From: an uncultured Paraprevotella sp.
GTDB lineage: Bacteria > Bacteroidota > Bacteroidia > Bacteroidales > Bacteroidaceae
Direction: 5' to 3'
Assembly: GCA_910584955.1 (NCBI GenBank)
Contig: CAJUDC010000014.1
Span: 1 to 28,007, forward strand
DNA length: 28,007 bases
A model generated the notes under the pieces. The model was not told the DNA's origin. It saw nothing but the letters and a program-made list of their open reading frames with translations, and made no database searches. Made by a program: the position numbers and the translations under genes. The first letter of the stretch is position 1; every line of letters begins with the position of its first letter. This document shows, piece after piece, positions 16,307 through 24,251 of the stretch.

Positions 16307-17665
16307 CTATTCAAATGCTCCCATGCGAAGCATGTTTACTTCCTTCTCCGTCAGATAGCGCCAGTCGCCGCGCCGCAGATTCTTCTTTGTCAGTCCGGCA
16401 AAGAACACGCGGTCCAGCTTCTGAACCCGATAACCCAACGACTCGAAGATGCGGCGCACGATGCGGTTGCGTCCCGAATGGATCTCGATGCCCACCTGCT
16501 TCTTGTCGGTCTCGCTGGCATATTCCACCGCATCGGCCCGGATTTCACCGTCGTCGAGCGTGATGCCTTCGGCAATCTGGCGCAAATCGGCAGCCGTCAC
16601 GTTCTTGTCCGTATACACATGATAGATTTTCTTCTTCAGATACTGCGGATGGGTCAGCTTCGAAGCCAGATCACCGTCATTGGTAAGCAGAAGCACACCG
16701 GTGGTATTACGGTCCAGACGCCCCACCGGATAGATACGCTCCCGACAGGCGTTGCGCACCAGGTCCATCACCGTCTTGCGGTTCTGCGGATCGTCGCTGG
16801 TGGTCACATAGTCCTTGGGTTTATTGAGCAACACGTACACTTTCTTTTCGATGGTTACAGGCTGTTCGTGAAACTTCACTTCGTCGGAGCGTTTCACCTT
16901 CGTGCCCAGCTCCGTCACCACCTCACCGTTCACCGACACCACACCTGCGGCGATGTAATCGTCAGCCTCGCGACGCGAACATACTCCGGCGTTGGCCAGG
17001 AACTTATTCAGACGGATCGGCGCATCGGGATCGGCATTCAGTTCCTGATATTCGATACGTTTCTTAAAGCTGTATTTCGCATTGGGATCGTAAGGGCCTG
17101 CATTCCGGCGCTGCTGCGGCCGGCCGCCGAAACGGTTGTTGCCGCCCTGCTGCGAGTAATACGGACGCGGCCCGTTGCTGCGGTATCCCCCTTCACGGTT
17201 GTAACCGCCCTCGCGACCGTAGCCGCTTTCGCGACGATAGCCTCCCTCGCGGTTGTAACCGCCTTCACGGGGTGCTCCGCCCTCGCGGTTATAGCTCCCT
17301 TCACGACGCTGATAGCCGCCTTCGCGGTTGTAACCGCCCTCTTTGTGGTAATATCCGCCGGTACGGGGCTGACGGTACGCATGTCCGCCGCGCCCCTCTC
17401 CGTTCTCATTATTATTATATCGCGGACGCCAAGAGCGGTTCTCGCCCTCACCGTTGCTGCTGTAAGCCCGTTCGGCACGCTGCACGCGAGGCCGCTGGAA
17501 CCGGGCCGGTCTGTCATAATGATTTCGTTCGCCGCCCTGGCCGTATTCCTCACGGTTGTACGGGCGTGCACTCTCACGATTGTACGGCTTATAACCCTCA
17601 CGGTTACTCTCGGAATTTCCTTCGGATGCAAAATTCTCTCGCCATTTTTCGTCTTCTGTTGTCAT
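16307..17665 (-). CDS. rluB: RsuA/RluB-family rRNA pseudouridine synthase with long Arg/Gly/Tyr-rich N-terminal tail
   Basis: The 452-residue protein has an S4 RNA-binding domain at about 217-263 (IRLNKFLANAGVCSRREADDYI). A pseudouridine synthase catalytic domain follows, with the catalytic Asp318 in GRLDRNTTGVLLLTNDG and later SGRNRIVRRIFESLGY, both RsuA/RluB signatures. Such enzymes isomerise uridine in rRNA; RluB acts on 23S helix 89 in E. coli, but the exact target here is inferred. The first ~200 residues are unusual: low complexity, rich in Arg, Gly, Tyr, Asn and Glu, with repeated GGYNREGG-like units at 103-162. Typical family members are about 240-290 residues, so the tail explains the extra length. 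The gene lies between purB (75 bases upstream) and asnS (31 bases downstream). Confidence 0.9.
   Translation of the reverse strand: MTTEDEKWRENFASEGNSESNREGYKPYNRESARPYNREEYGQGGERNHYDRPARFQRPRVQRAERAYSSNGEGENRSWRPRYNNNENGEGRGGHAYRQPRTGGYYHKEGGYNREGGYQRREGSYNREGGAPREGGYNREGGYRRESGYGREGGYNREGGYRSNGPRPYYSQQGGNNRFGGRPQQRRNAGPYDPNAKYSFKKRIEYQELNADPDAPIRLNKFLANAGVCSRREADDYIAAGVVSVNGEVVTELGTKVKRSDEVKFHEQPVTIEKKVYVLLNKPKDYVTTSDDPQNRKTVMDLVRNACRERIYPVGRLDRNTTGVLLLTNDGDLASKLTHPQYLKKKIYHVYTDKNVTAADLRQIAEGITLDDGEIRADAVEYASETDKKQVGIEIHSGRNRIVRRIFESLGYRVQKLDRVFFAGLTKKNLRRGDWRYLTEKEVNMLRMGAFE
17180..17359 (-). repeat. In-frame repeat encoding GGYNREGG-like units in the rluB tail
   Basis: The DNA encodes about eight degenerate 7-9-residue units of the form (G)GY-x-R-E-G (residues about 103-162). 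At base level it is a run of similar 21-27-base blocks such as CGGTTGTAACCGCC on the plus strand. Near-identical blocks in one frame make it prone to slippage and length change. Confidence 0.8.
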
Positions 17666-17740
17666 AATTTTATTCGATTAGATAAGCAAATGAACGGAGC
17701 AGCCTCTCGGCCTATCCGTCCCTGTTCATATTTTCTGTTT

Positions 17741-19087
17741 TTAAATTCCTGTATAGGTATGGGGAGTGACGGCACGAAGCTCACGCTTCACCTCCTCACT
17801 CACCGTCAGTTCTTCAATAAAATGCCTGATGGCATCTTCCGTAATGGCCTGATTGGTGCGTGTCAGCGCTTTCAACGCCTCATACGGATGCGGATAGGCC
17901 TCGCGGCGCAGAATCGTCTGGATCGCCTCTGCCACTACGGCCCAGCAGTTGTCCAGATCACGGTTGATGGCCGCCTCGTTCAGCAGCAATTTACCCAGGC
18001 CTTTCAGTGTGCTCTGAATGGCAATCACCATGTGTCCCATCGGTACACCCACATTGCGCAACACAGTCGAATCGGTCAGGTCGCGCTGCAAACGCGACAC
18101 GGGCAGCTTCTGGCTCAAATGCGCCAATATGGCATTGGCCATACCCAGATTGCCTTCGGAATTCTCGAAATCAATCGGATTCACCTTGTGCGGCATGGCA
18201 CTCGAGCCAACTTCTCCGGCCTTGATCTTCTGCTTGAAATATTCCATCGAGACATATTGCCAGAAATCCCGATCCAGGTCGACAAGAATCGTATTGATGC
18301 GTTTCATCGCATCAAACACGGCACCCAGATTGTCGTAGTTGGAGATCTGCGTAGTGTACTCCTCGCGCTCCAAGCCGAGCTTTTCGGCCACAAAACGGTT
18401 GCCGAACGCGCGCCAGTCATAATCGGGATAGGCCACGTGATGAGCGTTATAATTGCCCGTCGCCCCACCAAACTTGGCCGTGAGCGGACAGGATTTCAGC
18501 ATCTGCAACTGACGTTCCAGCCGATAGACGAAAACCATCACTTCCTTTCCCAGACGCGTAGGCGAAGCCGGCTGTCCGTGGGTCTTGGCCAGCATAGGCA
18601 CTTCTTTCCACTCCTCGGCACACGCCCGGAGCTTCCCGATCAGCTCTTCCACCTGCGGGTAGTAGCACTCCTCCAGCGCCTCTTTCAACGAGAGCGGCAC
18701 CGAGGTGTTGTTAATATCCTGCGATGTCAATCCGAAATGAATGAATTCCTTGTAAGGTTCCAATCCGCCGATACGGTCAAACGCCTCTTTGATAAAGTAC
18801 TCCACAGCCTTCACGTCGTGATTGGTCACCTTCTCAATCTCCTTGACCCGTGCGGCATCCGCCTCGGAAAAGTCCCGATAAATAGCGCGCAACCGATCAA
18901 ACAGCGCGACGTCAAAACTTTTCAGTTGCGGCAAAGGCAGTTCGCACAAAGCTATAAAATATTCGATTTCGACACGAACCCGATAACGAATCAGTGCGTA
19001 CTCGGAAAAATAAGCAGCCAGCGCCTCCGTTTTACCTCTGTAGCGACCATCAATAGGAGAGATCGCCGTCAACAAATCTAATTCCAT
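17741..19087 (-). CDS. purB: Adenylosuccinate lyase
   Basis: PurB cleaves SAICAR to AICAR and adenylosuccinate to AMP, releasing fumarate, in purine synthesis. The 448-residue product starts MELDLLTAISPIDGRYRGKT, the usual start of the E. coli-like branch. FGLTSQDINNTSVPLSL follows, then AKTHGQPASPTRLGKEV with the general-acid His, and the fumarase/lyase signature GSSAMPHKVNPIDFENSEGN, whose Ser is the catalytic base. Length is normal for the family (about 450). It is the first gene of purB-rluB-asnS, with a possible promoter just upstream. Confidence 0.97.
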   Translation of the reverse strand: MELDLLTAISPIDGRYRGKTEALAAYFSEYALIRYRVRVEIEYFIALCELPLPQLKSFDVALFDRLRAIYRDFSEADAARVKEIEKVTNHDVKAVEYFIKEAFDRIGGLEPYKEFIHFGLTSQDINNTSVPLSLKEALEECYYPQVEELIGKLRACAEEWKEVPMLAKTHGQPASPTRLGKEVMVFVYRLERQLQMLKSCPLTAKFGGATGNYNAHHVAYPDYDWRAFGNRFVAEKLGLEREEYTTQISNYDNLGAVFDAMKRINTILVDLDRDFWQYVSMEYFKQKIKAGEVGSSAMPHKVNPIDFENSEGNLGMANAILAHLSQKLPVSRLQRDLTDSTVLRNVGVPMGHMVIAIQSTLKGLGKLLLNEAAINRDLDNCWAVVAEAIQTILRREAYPHPYEALKALTRTNQAITEDAIRHFIEELTVSEEVKRELRAVTPHTYTGI

Positions 19088-19112
19088 AAATACAGTACGT
19101 TCAATTTGGATA

Positions 19113-19120
19113 CAAAAATA
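19113..19120 (-). promoter_or_regulatory. Possible -7 box for purB
   Basis: TATTTTTG on the minus strand fits TAnnTTTG and lies about 25 bases before the purB ATG. I see no TTTG at 19-21 bases upstream, and the region is A/T-rich, so a chance match is possible. The remainder of the gap (19121-19260) has a T run after the tRNA genes but no clear hairpin. Confidence 0.4.
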
Positions 19121-19260
19121 ATTTATTTTATCGACTTACATGCCATTCCAGGACAACTATTTATTATAAAATAAAAAAAGCCAATGTATAAACACCGACT
19201 TCTCCAAAATCGACCCATGCCGCTCATTTTCCGCATGTTTGTCGCATTCCTTGTTTTCCG

Positions 19261-19335
19261 TGGGCGTTGACGGATTCGAACCGCCGACCCTCTGCTTGTA
19301 AGGCAGATGCTCTGAACCAGCTGAGCTAAACGCCC
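19261..19335 (-). tRNA. tRNA-Val (anticodon UAC), second copy in transcript order
   Basis: Read on the minus strand it folds as a standard cloverleaf. The acceptor stem is GGGCGTT/AACGCCC with discriminator A, the D arm is GCTC/GAGC, the anticodon arm is TCTGC-CTTACAA-GCAGA (anticodon TAC), and the T arm is GGCGG-TTCGAAT-CCGTC. The 3' CCA is not encoded and must be added by tRNA nucleotidyltransferase. It is identical to the copy at 19371-19445 and lies 35 bases away from it. Confidence 0.97.
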
Positions 19336-19370
19336 GTTATCCGAAACGAAAGAAAAAGAACCATCTCTTG

Positions 19371-19445
19371 TGGGCGTTGACGGATTCGAACCGCCGACCC
19401 TCTGCTTGTAAGGCAGATGCTCTGAACCAGCTGAGCTAAACGCCC
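19371..19445 (-). tRNA. tRNA-Val (anticodon UAC), first copy in transcript order
   Basis: This is the same 75-base cloverleaf as the neighbouring copy: anticodon TAC in TCTGC-CTTACAA-GCAGA, TTCGAAT T-loop, and no encoded CCA. It is the copy nearest the promoter at 19472-19503, so the pair is probably one precursor transcript. Confidence 0.97.
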
Positions 19446-19471
19446 GTCTCTCTTTCGTTCCAAAAGCGTTG

Positions 19472-19503
19472 CAAAGGTATGGCTTTTCCCGCAAACATGC
19501 AAG
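19472..19503 (-). promoter_or_regulatory. Promoter of the tRNA-Val pair
   Basis: TACCTTTG (19472-19479) fits the -7 consensus exactly. CTTG (19500-19503), 20 bases upstream, matches the -33 TTTG in three of four positions. Transcription would start near 19465, about 20 bases before the first tRNA. Confidence 0.7.
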
Positions 19504-19623
19504 CGTTCCGACATTTTTTTTCGATAATCATCCGAAATTATTGTCATAATGCCTGAATATACGTCTGCTCGTCCGGCCACCGCGTCCCCCTGTACTCGTT
19601 TTAGTGTGCCGCTCCCTCGCCTC

Positions 19624-19646
19624 AAAAACGTCCTCGGAGACATTTT
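19624..19646. repeat. Imperfect palindrome, possible REP-like intergenic unit
   Basis: AAAAACGTC-CTCGGA-GACATTTT is an inverted repeat with one mismatch in each arm around a short centre. It sits in a G/C-richer patch (19568-19660) unlike the A/T-rich flanks. Repeated intergenic palindromes are common in bacterial genomes. Whether this one recurs elsewhere cannot be seen from the window. Confidence 0.3.
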
Positions 19647-19673
19647 ATCCCGATGAGGGGAAGAAACAAAAAA

Positions 19674-19761
19674 GGTGTACACCTAATTGAAGAAAAGTGT
19701 ACACCAAAATTAGAAAAGGTCTACACCTTTTTAAAATTAGGTGTAGGCCTTTTCTTGTCTT
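19674..19761. repeat. Four 10-bp palindromes at exact 22-bp spacing
   Basis: The units are GGTGTACACC (19674-19683), AGTGTACACC (19696-19705), GGTCTACACC (19718-19727) and GGTGTAGGCC (19740-19749). Each starts 22 bases after the last and is separated by A/T-rich linkers of 12 bases. The first unit is a perfect palindrome; the others differ by one or two bases. The spacing, about two helical turns, would put all units on one face of the DNA. Because the cores are self-complementary, neighbouring units can also pair as hairpins. Confidence 0.75.
19714..19753 (-). terminator. Probable terminator of trpS, formed by repeat units 3 and 4
   Basis: AAAAGGTCTACACC (19714-19727) and GGTGTAGGCCTTTT (19740-19753) form a 14-bp stem with a 12-base loop. 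In the minus-strand transcript there is one C/A mismatch; on the plus strand the same position is a G/U pair. T runs flank both sides. It lies about 80 bases past the trpS stop. Confidence 0.6.
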
Positions 19762-19830
19762 ATTCTTCATGCGGACCGTCCGCTTCCGGCACCACGCGGC
19801 ATATGCGCGCTCGCAAGCGGCCCAATTTCC

Positions 19831-20928
19831 TTACTCTTGGCCGGAAAACCGACGAGCCTGCTCCTCAATCAACAGGGCATCGTCAAAGTAATTGATCTTC
19901 ATGGCGCGCCGCACTTCGTCCAATGTCTGCGCGGCTGCCTCGCGCGCCGTCTCACAGCCCTTGCGGAGCATTTCATACACAGCCGGGATGTCTTTCTCGA
20001 ATTCCTTACGCCGCTCACGGATCGGCTCCAGTTCTTCCTGCATGACGGCTGCCAGCAGTTTCTTCACTTTCATGTCGCCCAAACCGCCCTTGCGATAATG
20101 CGCCTTCAACTCATCCAAACCGGCGTATTCGGGCAGATAGCGCTCAAAATGCTCGGGACGGGAAAACGCGTCCAGGTAGGTGAACACCGTGTTGCCCTCT
20201 ATCTGACCGGGATCGGACACACGCAAGTGGTTGGGATCGGTGTACATGCTGCGCACCTTCTTTTCCACCTCATCAGCCGGATCGGACAGATAGATGCAGT
20301 TCCCGAGCGATTTGCTCATCTTGGCTTTTCCATCCGTACCCGGCAGACGCAGACAGGCGGCATTCTCGGGCAACAGGATATTGGGCTCAACCAACGTCTC
20401 ACCGTATATATTGTTGAAACGCCGTACAATCTCGCGCGCCTGTTCCAGCATAGGCTCCTGATCTTCCCCCACCGGCACCGTTGTGGCCTTGAAAGCAGTG
20501 ATGTCGGCCGCCTGACTGATGGGATATGTGAAGAAGCCCACCGGTATGCTCGTTTCGAAATTACGCATCTGTATCTCGGTCTTCACCGTCGGATTCCGCT
20601 GCAACCGCGACACGGTGACAAGGTCCATGAAATAGAAAGTCAATTCGCAAAGCTCGGGGATCTGCGACTGGATAAAAATGGTGGACTTGGCCGGATCTAT
20701 ACCGCAGGCCAAATAATCCAAAGCCACTTCTATTACGTTCTGCCGCACTTTTTCAGGATTATCAATGTTATCCGTCAGCGCCTGCCCGTCGGCTTCAAAG
20801 ATGAATATTTTATCAAACTGACCGGAATTCTGCAACTCTACCCTGCGCCGCAACGAACCCACATAATGACCGATATGCAATTTTCCTGTGGGGCGGTCGC
20901 CCGTCAGTATTATCTTCTGTTTTTCCAT
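19831..20928 (-). CDS. trpS: Tryptophanyl-tRNA synthetase
   Basis: TrpRS is a class I synthetase that charges tRNA-Trp. The 365-residue product has TGDRPTGKLHIGHYVGSL with the HIGH motif near residues 18-21, and KAKMSKSLGNCIYLSDP with the KMSKS motif near residue 205. TTVPVGEDQEPMLEQAREI is the usual TrpRS segment that positions the substrate. The protein is slightly longer than the common 330-residue form. It has its own promoter and is separated from the upstream ompA-type gene by that gene's terminator. I see no T-box or leader peptide upstream; the leader is only about 20 bases. Confidence 0.97.
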   Translation of the reverse strand: MEKQKIILTGDRPTGKLHIGHYVGSLRRRVELQNSGQFDKIFIFEADGQALTDNIDNPEKVRQNVIEVALDYLACGIDPAKSTIFIQSQIPELCELTFYFMDLVTVSRLQRNPTVKTEIQMRNFETSIPVGFFTYPISQAADITAFKATTVPVGEDQEPMLEQAREIVRRFNNIYGETLVEPNILLPENAACLRLPGTDGKAKMSKSLGNCIYLSDPADEVEKKVRSMYTDPNHLRVSDPGQIEGNTVFTYLDAFSRPEHFERYLPEYAGLDELKAHYRKGGLGDMKVKKLLAAVMQEELEPIRERRKEFEKDIPAVYEMLRKGCETAREAAAQTLDEVRRAMKINYFDDALLIEEQARRFSGQE

Positions 20929-20955
20929 TTCTACCCGTTTATATTAAATGTCGGG

Positions 20956-20987
20956 CAAAGATACGCAGAATAGCCAAAACAAACAAA
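20956..20987 (-). promoter_or_regulatory. Promoter of trpS
   Basis: TTTG (20984-20987 on +) and TATCTTTG (20956-20963) on the minus strand, 20 bases apart, match the Bacteroidetes consensus fully. The predicted start near 20949 leaves only about 20 bases of leader, too short for an attenuator. Confidence 0.8.
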
Positions 20988-21013
20988 CATTCGTTCCCGC
21001 TCTGTGAAAAGAA

Positions 21014-21044
21014 AAAGGGCGCACCCCTTACGGATGCGCCCTTT
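21014..21044 (-). terminator. Intrinsic terminator of the ompA-type gene
   Basis: A perfect 10-bp stem, AAAGGGCGCA with TGCGCCCTTT, has an 11-base loop and is followed on the minus strand by a TTTTTCTTTTC tract. It lies 20 bases past the stop at 21065. The T tract on one side only marks it as directional. Confidence 0.94.
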
Positions 21045-21064
21045 GTATGGAGAAAATTCTCTGA

Positions 21065-22228
21065 TTACTGCAATTTAACAGTTACACGACGGTTGTAAGA
21101 GAACGGGCTGAGATCTGCAACACCACCCTTGCCTTCAACAATGATCTGGCTGCGGTTAACACCCATTTCAACCAACTTGTCGGCTACAGTGTTAGCACGG
21201 TTCAAGCTCAACTTAGCGTTATAAGCCGCACTACCCGTCTTGCTATCGGCATAACCGGTAACCAGAATCTTAGAATTGTTAGCCTTAGCGTATTCTGCGA
21301 TTTCCTGTACGTTCACCAAATCCTTCTTAGAAGCGATTCTCGAAGAATTCAGGTTGAAGAATACGGATGCCGATGTGCTGGCAAATTCCTTAACGGTCTT
21401 CACAGTTGTTTCTTTCGGTTTCTGAGCCAAGAGAGCTTTCAGACGAGCATTTTCAGCCTGCTGATCTGCCAAAGAGGCATTCAGAGCATCCATCTGGCTC
21501 TTATTCAAGGCCATGATAGCATCTACGTCCGGAGTCTTGTCCCAACCCACCTTGCCGAGGTTGAAGCCCAAACCGATAGAAGCACCAACCTGACGGTCGC
21601 GAGCCTTCATGAAGTTACGGCTAGGATTAGTACCGTAAGGCTTAGTTATCTGAGAAGTACCGTCCATATCGCCTTCACCCAACTGACCATAAATATCAAT
21701 ATTGATATGAACACGCTTAGACAGGTTGAACTGATTCAACATACCCACCGTATAAAGCATGGAGTATGCGTTGTGAGAGCAATCGCGGCTCACACCGGCA
21801 CCACCGTAAAGAGAGATATTCCATACGCGGGGTTTGTAACCGGCAAACAGGTTGTTCAGGTTGAACAAAGCCTGAACGGTTGCGTTCCATTGCTTGAACT
21901 CGGGATGGTTCTCGGGAGAATTGATCTGCTGTCCCCAGATACCCTGACCTTTGATACGCAAACCCAGACCGGGAGTGAACCACTTACCGATAGCTACATC
22001 GGCACCCCATGCACGACGGAAACTCTTAAACGGATTGGTTGCCATACCCCAGCCGTATTCCTGGTTGGAATAGTAAGCCGTGTAATCGCCACCTACAGAC
22101 AGGAACCAGTTACTACCGAAACGGTTGGTAGCCACGCTGTACTTCTGCGTTGGAATCTCAGTTGTCTCCTGCGCAATAGCGGCAGTAGACAGACCAGCAA
22201 ATGCCAGTGCAAACATCAACTTTTTCAT
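21065..22228 (-). CDS. OmpA-family major outer-membrane protein
   Basis: The 387-residue product has a signal peptide (MKKLMFALAFAGLSTAAIAQ) and an N-terminal beta-barrel of about 210 residues with many aromatic strand ends (NWFLSVGGDYTAYYSNQEYGWGM). A short coiled coil follows (MALNKSQMDALNASLADQQAENARLKALL). The C-terminal OmpA domain (about 285-387) has SVFFNLNSSRI and VTGYADSKTGSAAYN, then LSLNRANTVADKLVEMGV, with the Asp and Arg that bind peptidoglycan. It links the outer membrane to the cell wall. It strongly resembles the major OmpA protein of Bacteroides (BT_3852-like, from memory). Separate promoter and strong terminator make it a one-gene unit, as expected for a highly expressed surface protein. 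Confidence 0.93.
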   Translation of the reverse strand: MKKLMFALAFAGLSTAAIAQETTEIPTQKYSVATNRFGSNWFLSVGGDYTAYYSNQEYGWGMATNPFKSFRRAWGADVAIGKWFTPGLGLRIKGQGIWGQQINSPENHPEFKQWNATVQALFNLNNLFAGYKPRVWNISLYGGAGVSRDCSHNAYSMLYTVGMLNQFNLSKRVHINIDIYGQLGEGDMDGTSQITKPYGTNPSRNFMKARDRQVGASIGLGFNLGKVGWDKTPDVDAIMALNKSQMDALNASLADQQAENARLKALLAQKPKETTVKTVKEFASTSASVFFNLNSSRIASKKDLVNVQEIAEYAKANNSKILVTGYADSKTGSAAYNAKLSLNRANTVADKLVEMGVNRSQIIVEGKGGVADLSPFSYNRRVTVKLQ

Positions 22229-22307
22229 ACTTTTTCTTATTATAGTTAAAAAATCTTCTTTTTATCGTGGAGTATCCTTTAGTAAGACTTCGCACAATAA
22301 TTCAGTG

Positions 22308-22315
22308 CAAATGTA
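22308..22315 (-). promoter_or_regulatory. -7 promoter box of the ompA-type gene
   Basis: TACATTTG on the minus strand matches TAnnTTTG. No TTTG is found at the expected upstream distance, which is A/T-rich. A start near 22301 gives a leader of about 70 bases, A/T-rich and mostly unstructured. Confidence 0.55.
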
Positions 22316-22391
22316 GGAATAAATACCGAATTAGCATTTTATTTAAACCGAAAAATTATTATTTACATATAATATTCCTGAAAAAAGGCCG

Positions 22392-24233
22392 TTATCTGAA
22401 CATTTTATCAACATTATCCTGTTGCAAAATGGCAATGATCACCTTTCCGTCCGGCGTATAATTAGGAGACGCACAAGCAAAAAGATCATCAATAAGTGCT
22501 TCCATCTCTACATTTGTCAAAACCTGACCCGGAACGATGGCAGCACTGCGCGCCAGAGACAAAGCTATCCGATGACGGACCTCGTCTTCCAGGTTTCCCC
22601 CTTTTTCTTTGGCGCACTCCACCATATTCGTCAGCATATCCGCCGGATTCAGCCCTTCCGTGCCGGCAGGTATACCATTGACGGAGTAGCTTCCACCGCC
22701 CAAAGAAGACAAATCAAACCCCAGCGCATGAAGATCGTCCGAGATCTCGTCCAGAATCACGGCGTCAGAAGCCGGCAACCGAAAGATCTCCGGGAAGAGC
22801 ACCCCCTGCGACGTACCGCTCCGGGAGGCCATCTGTGCCTTGAACCGGTCGTATAATATACGTATATGGGCGCGATGCTGATCAATCAGCATCAAACCGG
22901 ACTTCACAGAGGTTAATATATATTGCCCTTTATATTGATAGTGCAGAGCCGACACCTCAGGGATCGGTTCTTCCTCTGCGTACAAACCTGCTCCGGAATC
23001 GGGCTGTACGTCTTCCTCGCCAGAAGCCCAAGCCGACGTACGGCATTCGGACGAAGGCTCTTCATAAAGCGACATCCAGTCCGTCGACCGGGGACGAGTG
23101 GAAGAAGCACCTTTTCCGACCGTCTGGAAAGGATTGAAATCGGGATTCACCTGCAATTCCGGTTGTCCGGCAGCAACCGTTCCCGCCTCGAACACCGGTA
23201 TGTCCGGCTTGCCTTCGGTATCGAAATCTATCGTAGGCACAGCATTGAAACGTCCCAGTGACTCACGTACGGCGGCAACGATTATTTGCCAGATGGCCAT
23301 CTCGTTCTCAAACTTTATTTCCGTCTTTGTGGGGTGAATGTTCACATCGATATGAGCCGGCGCCACATCGAAATAAAGGAAATAAGGTACCTGCTCGCCC
23401 ATCGGAATCAACTGGTCGAACGCTTCCATCACCGCTTTATGAAAATAGGGATGGCGCATATACCGTCCGTTTACAAAGAAGTATTGATGAACGCCTTTCT
23501 TACGGGCGGCCTCCGGCTTGCCTACAAAACCGTTCAAATGGACCAAAGTGGTGTCGACATCTACCGCAAGCATCTGTTCATTCAGTTTTTTACCAAAGAC
23601 GTTGGCGATACGCTGGCGCAAAGACGATACCGGCAGATTCATCATCACCGTTCCGTTATGGCTCAACGTAAAGGCCACGTCGGGATGTACCAACGCTATA
23701 CGTTCAAATTCCTGGAGGATGTTGCTCAATTCCGTCTGGTTCGACTTCAGAAACTTCCGACGCGCAGGGACATTAAAAAACAGGTTCTTCACCAAGAAAT
23801 TGCTTCCGCCCGGACAAGAAACGACTTCCTGCCGTTCCACTTGCGAACCGGAGATCACCAATTCGGTACCCAATTCCGCATCCGTCAGGCGGGTTCTCAG
23901 TTCTACCTGCGCCACAGCGGCAATCGAAGCCAGGGCTTCCCCCCGGAATCCCATCGTGCGCAGTGCGAACAGATCGGATGCTTCCTTGATTTTCGAGGTG
24001 GCATGACGCTCAAAAGACAGGCGGGCATCGGTTTCCGACATCCCTTTGCCGTCGTCGATCACCTGAATGGACGTCTTTCCGGCATCCACCACCAGTACGT
24101 CTATACGTCTGGCTGTTGCATCCACCGCATTCTCAACAAGCTCTTTAATGACTGACGCCGGGCGCTGAATCACCTCGCCGGCCGCTATCTGATTGGCAAC
24201 TGAATCCGGCAAAAGATGTATAATATCGCTCAT
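22392..24233 (-). CDS. mutL: DNA mismatch repair protein MutL, with degenerate endonuclease motifs
   Basis: MutL couples MutS mismatch recognition to later repair steps. The 613-residue product has the GHKL ATPase domain at about 1-330: ELVENAVDA (31-39, Mg/ATP Glu), DDGKGM (60-65), GFRGEAL (95-101). VNIHPTKTEIKF at 297-308 ends the N-terminal region. A linker of about 100 residues leads to the C-terminal dimerisation domain (430-613). Nicking MutL proteins have DQHA(X)2E(X)4E; here the same place reads DQHRAHIRILYD (451-462), which lacks both Glu. The C-terminal CPHGRP-like motif reads CASPNYTPDGK. This suggests a form without intrinsic nuclease. It is the last gene of the envelope operon, 18 bases after the small membrane protein. 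Confidence 0.96.
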   Translation of the reverse strand: MSDIIHLLPDSVANQIAAGEVIQRPASVIKELVENAVDATARRIDVLVVDAGKTSIQVIDDGKGMSETDARLSFERHATSKIKEASDLFALRTMGFRGEALASIAAVAQVELRTRLTDAELGTELVISGSQVERQEVVSCPGGSNFLVKNLFFNVPARRKFLKSNQTELSNILQEFERIALVHPDVAFTLSHNGTVMMNLPVSSLRQRIANVFGKKLNEQMLAVDVDTTLVHLNGFVGKPEAARKKGVHQYFFVNGRYMRHPYFHKAVMEAFDQLIPMGEQVPYFLYFDVAPAHIDVNIHPTKTEIKFENEMAIWQIIVAAVRESLGRFNAVPTIDFDTEGKPDIPVFEAGTVAAGQPELQVNPDFNPFQTVGKGASSTRPRSTDWMSLYEEPSSECRTSAWASGEEDVQPDSGAGLYAEEEPIPEVSALHYQYKGQYILTSVKSGLMLIDQHRAHIRILYDRFKAQMASRSGTSQGVLFPEIFRLPASDAVILDEISDDLHALGFDLSSLGGGSYSVNGIPAGTEGLNPADMLTNMVECAKEKGGNLEDEVRHRIALSLARSAAIVPGQVLTNVEMEALIDDLFACASPNYTPDGKVIIAILQQDNVDKMFR

Positions 24234-24251
24234 AATCTTACAAGATAAATA

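Larger units (their letters stand above)
19504..19830. other. Gene-free interval between the tRNA-Val promoter and trpS
   Basis: No credible coding region is seen on either strand in these ~330 bases. The interval holds an imperfect palindrome at 19624-19646, the 22-bp-periodic palindrome array at 19674-19761, and A/T-rich DNA up to 19560. The open frames that cross it have no gene-like composition, and one runs through both tRNAs. Confidence 0.7.

Noticed and set aside
16247..19081. A 944-codon open frame on the plus strand opposite rluB and purB
   Set aside because: It is antisense to two clearly recognised genes, has low-complexity composition copied from their codon bias, and shows no known domain. 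The same applies to long plus-strand frames at 113-1606, 2617-4203, 14980-16563, 23286-24155 and 24932-26140.
19261..19445. tRNA-associated integration site
   Set aside because: The two tRNA copies are full-length and adjacent, with no integrase, partial tRNA copy or foreign block beside them.
19123..19494. Open frames running through the tRNA-Val genes (for example 123 codons with the repeated AQLVQSICLTSRGSAVRIRQ stretch)
   Set aside because: The repeated peptide is a translation of the two identical tRNA genes, not a protein.
19674..19761. CRISPR array
   Set aside because: The units are 10-bp palindromes with 12-base A/T-rich linkers of similar composition. Repeat and spacer lengths are far too short and no cas gene is present.
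20929..20955. T-box or leader-peptide attenuator for trpS
   Set aside because: The leader after the predicted start is only about 20 bases and has no hairpins or Trp codons.
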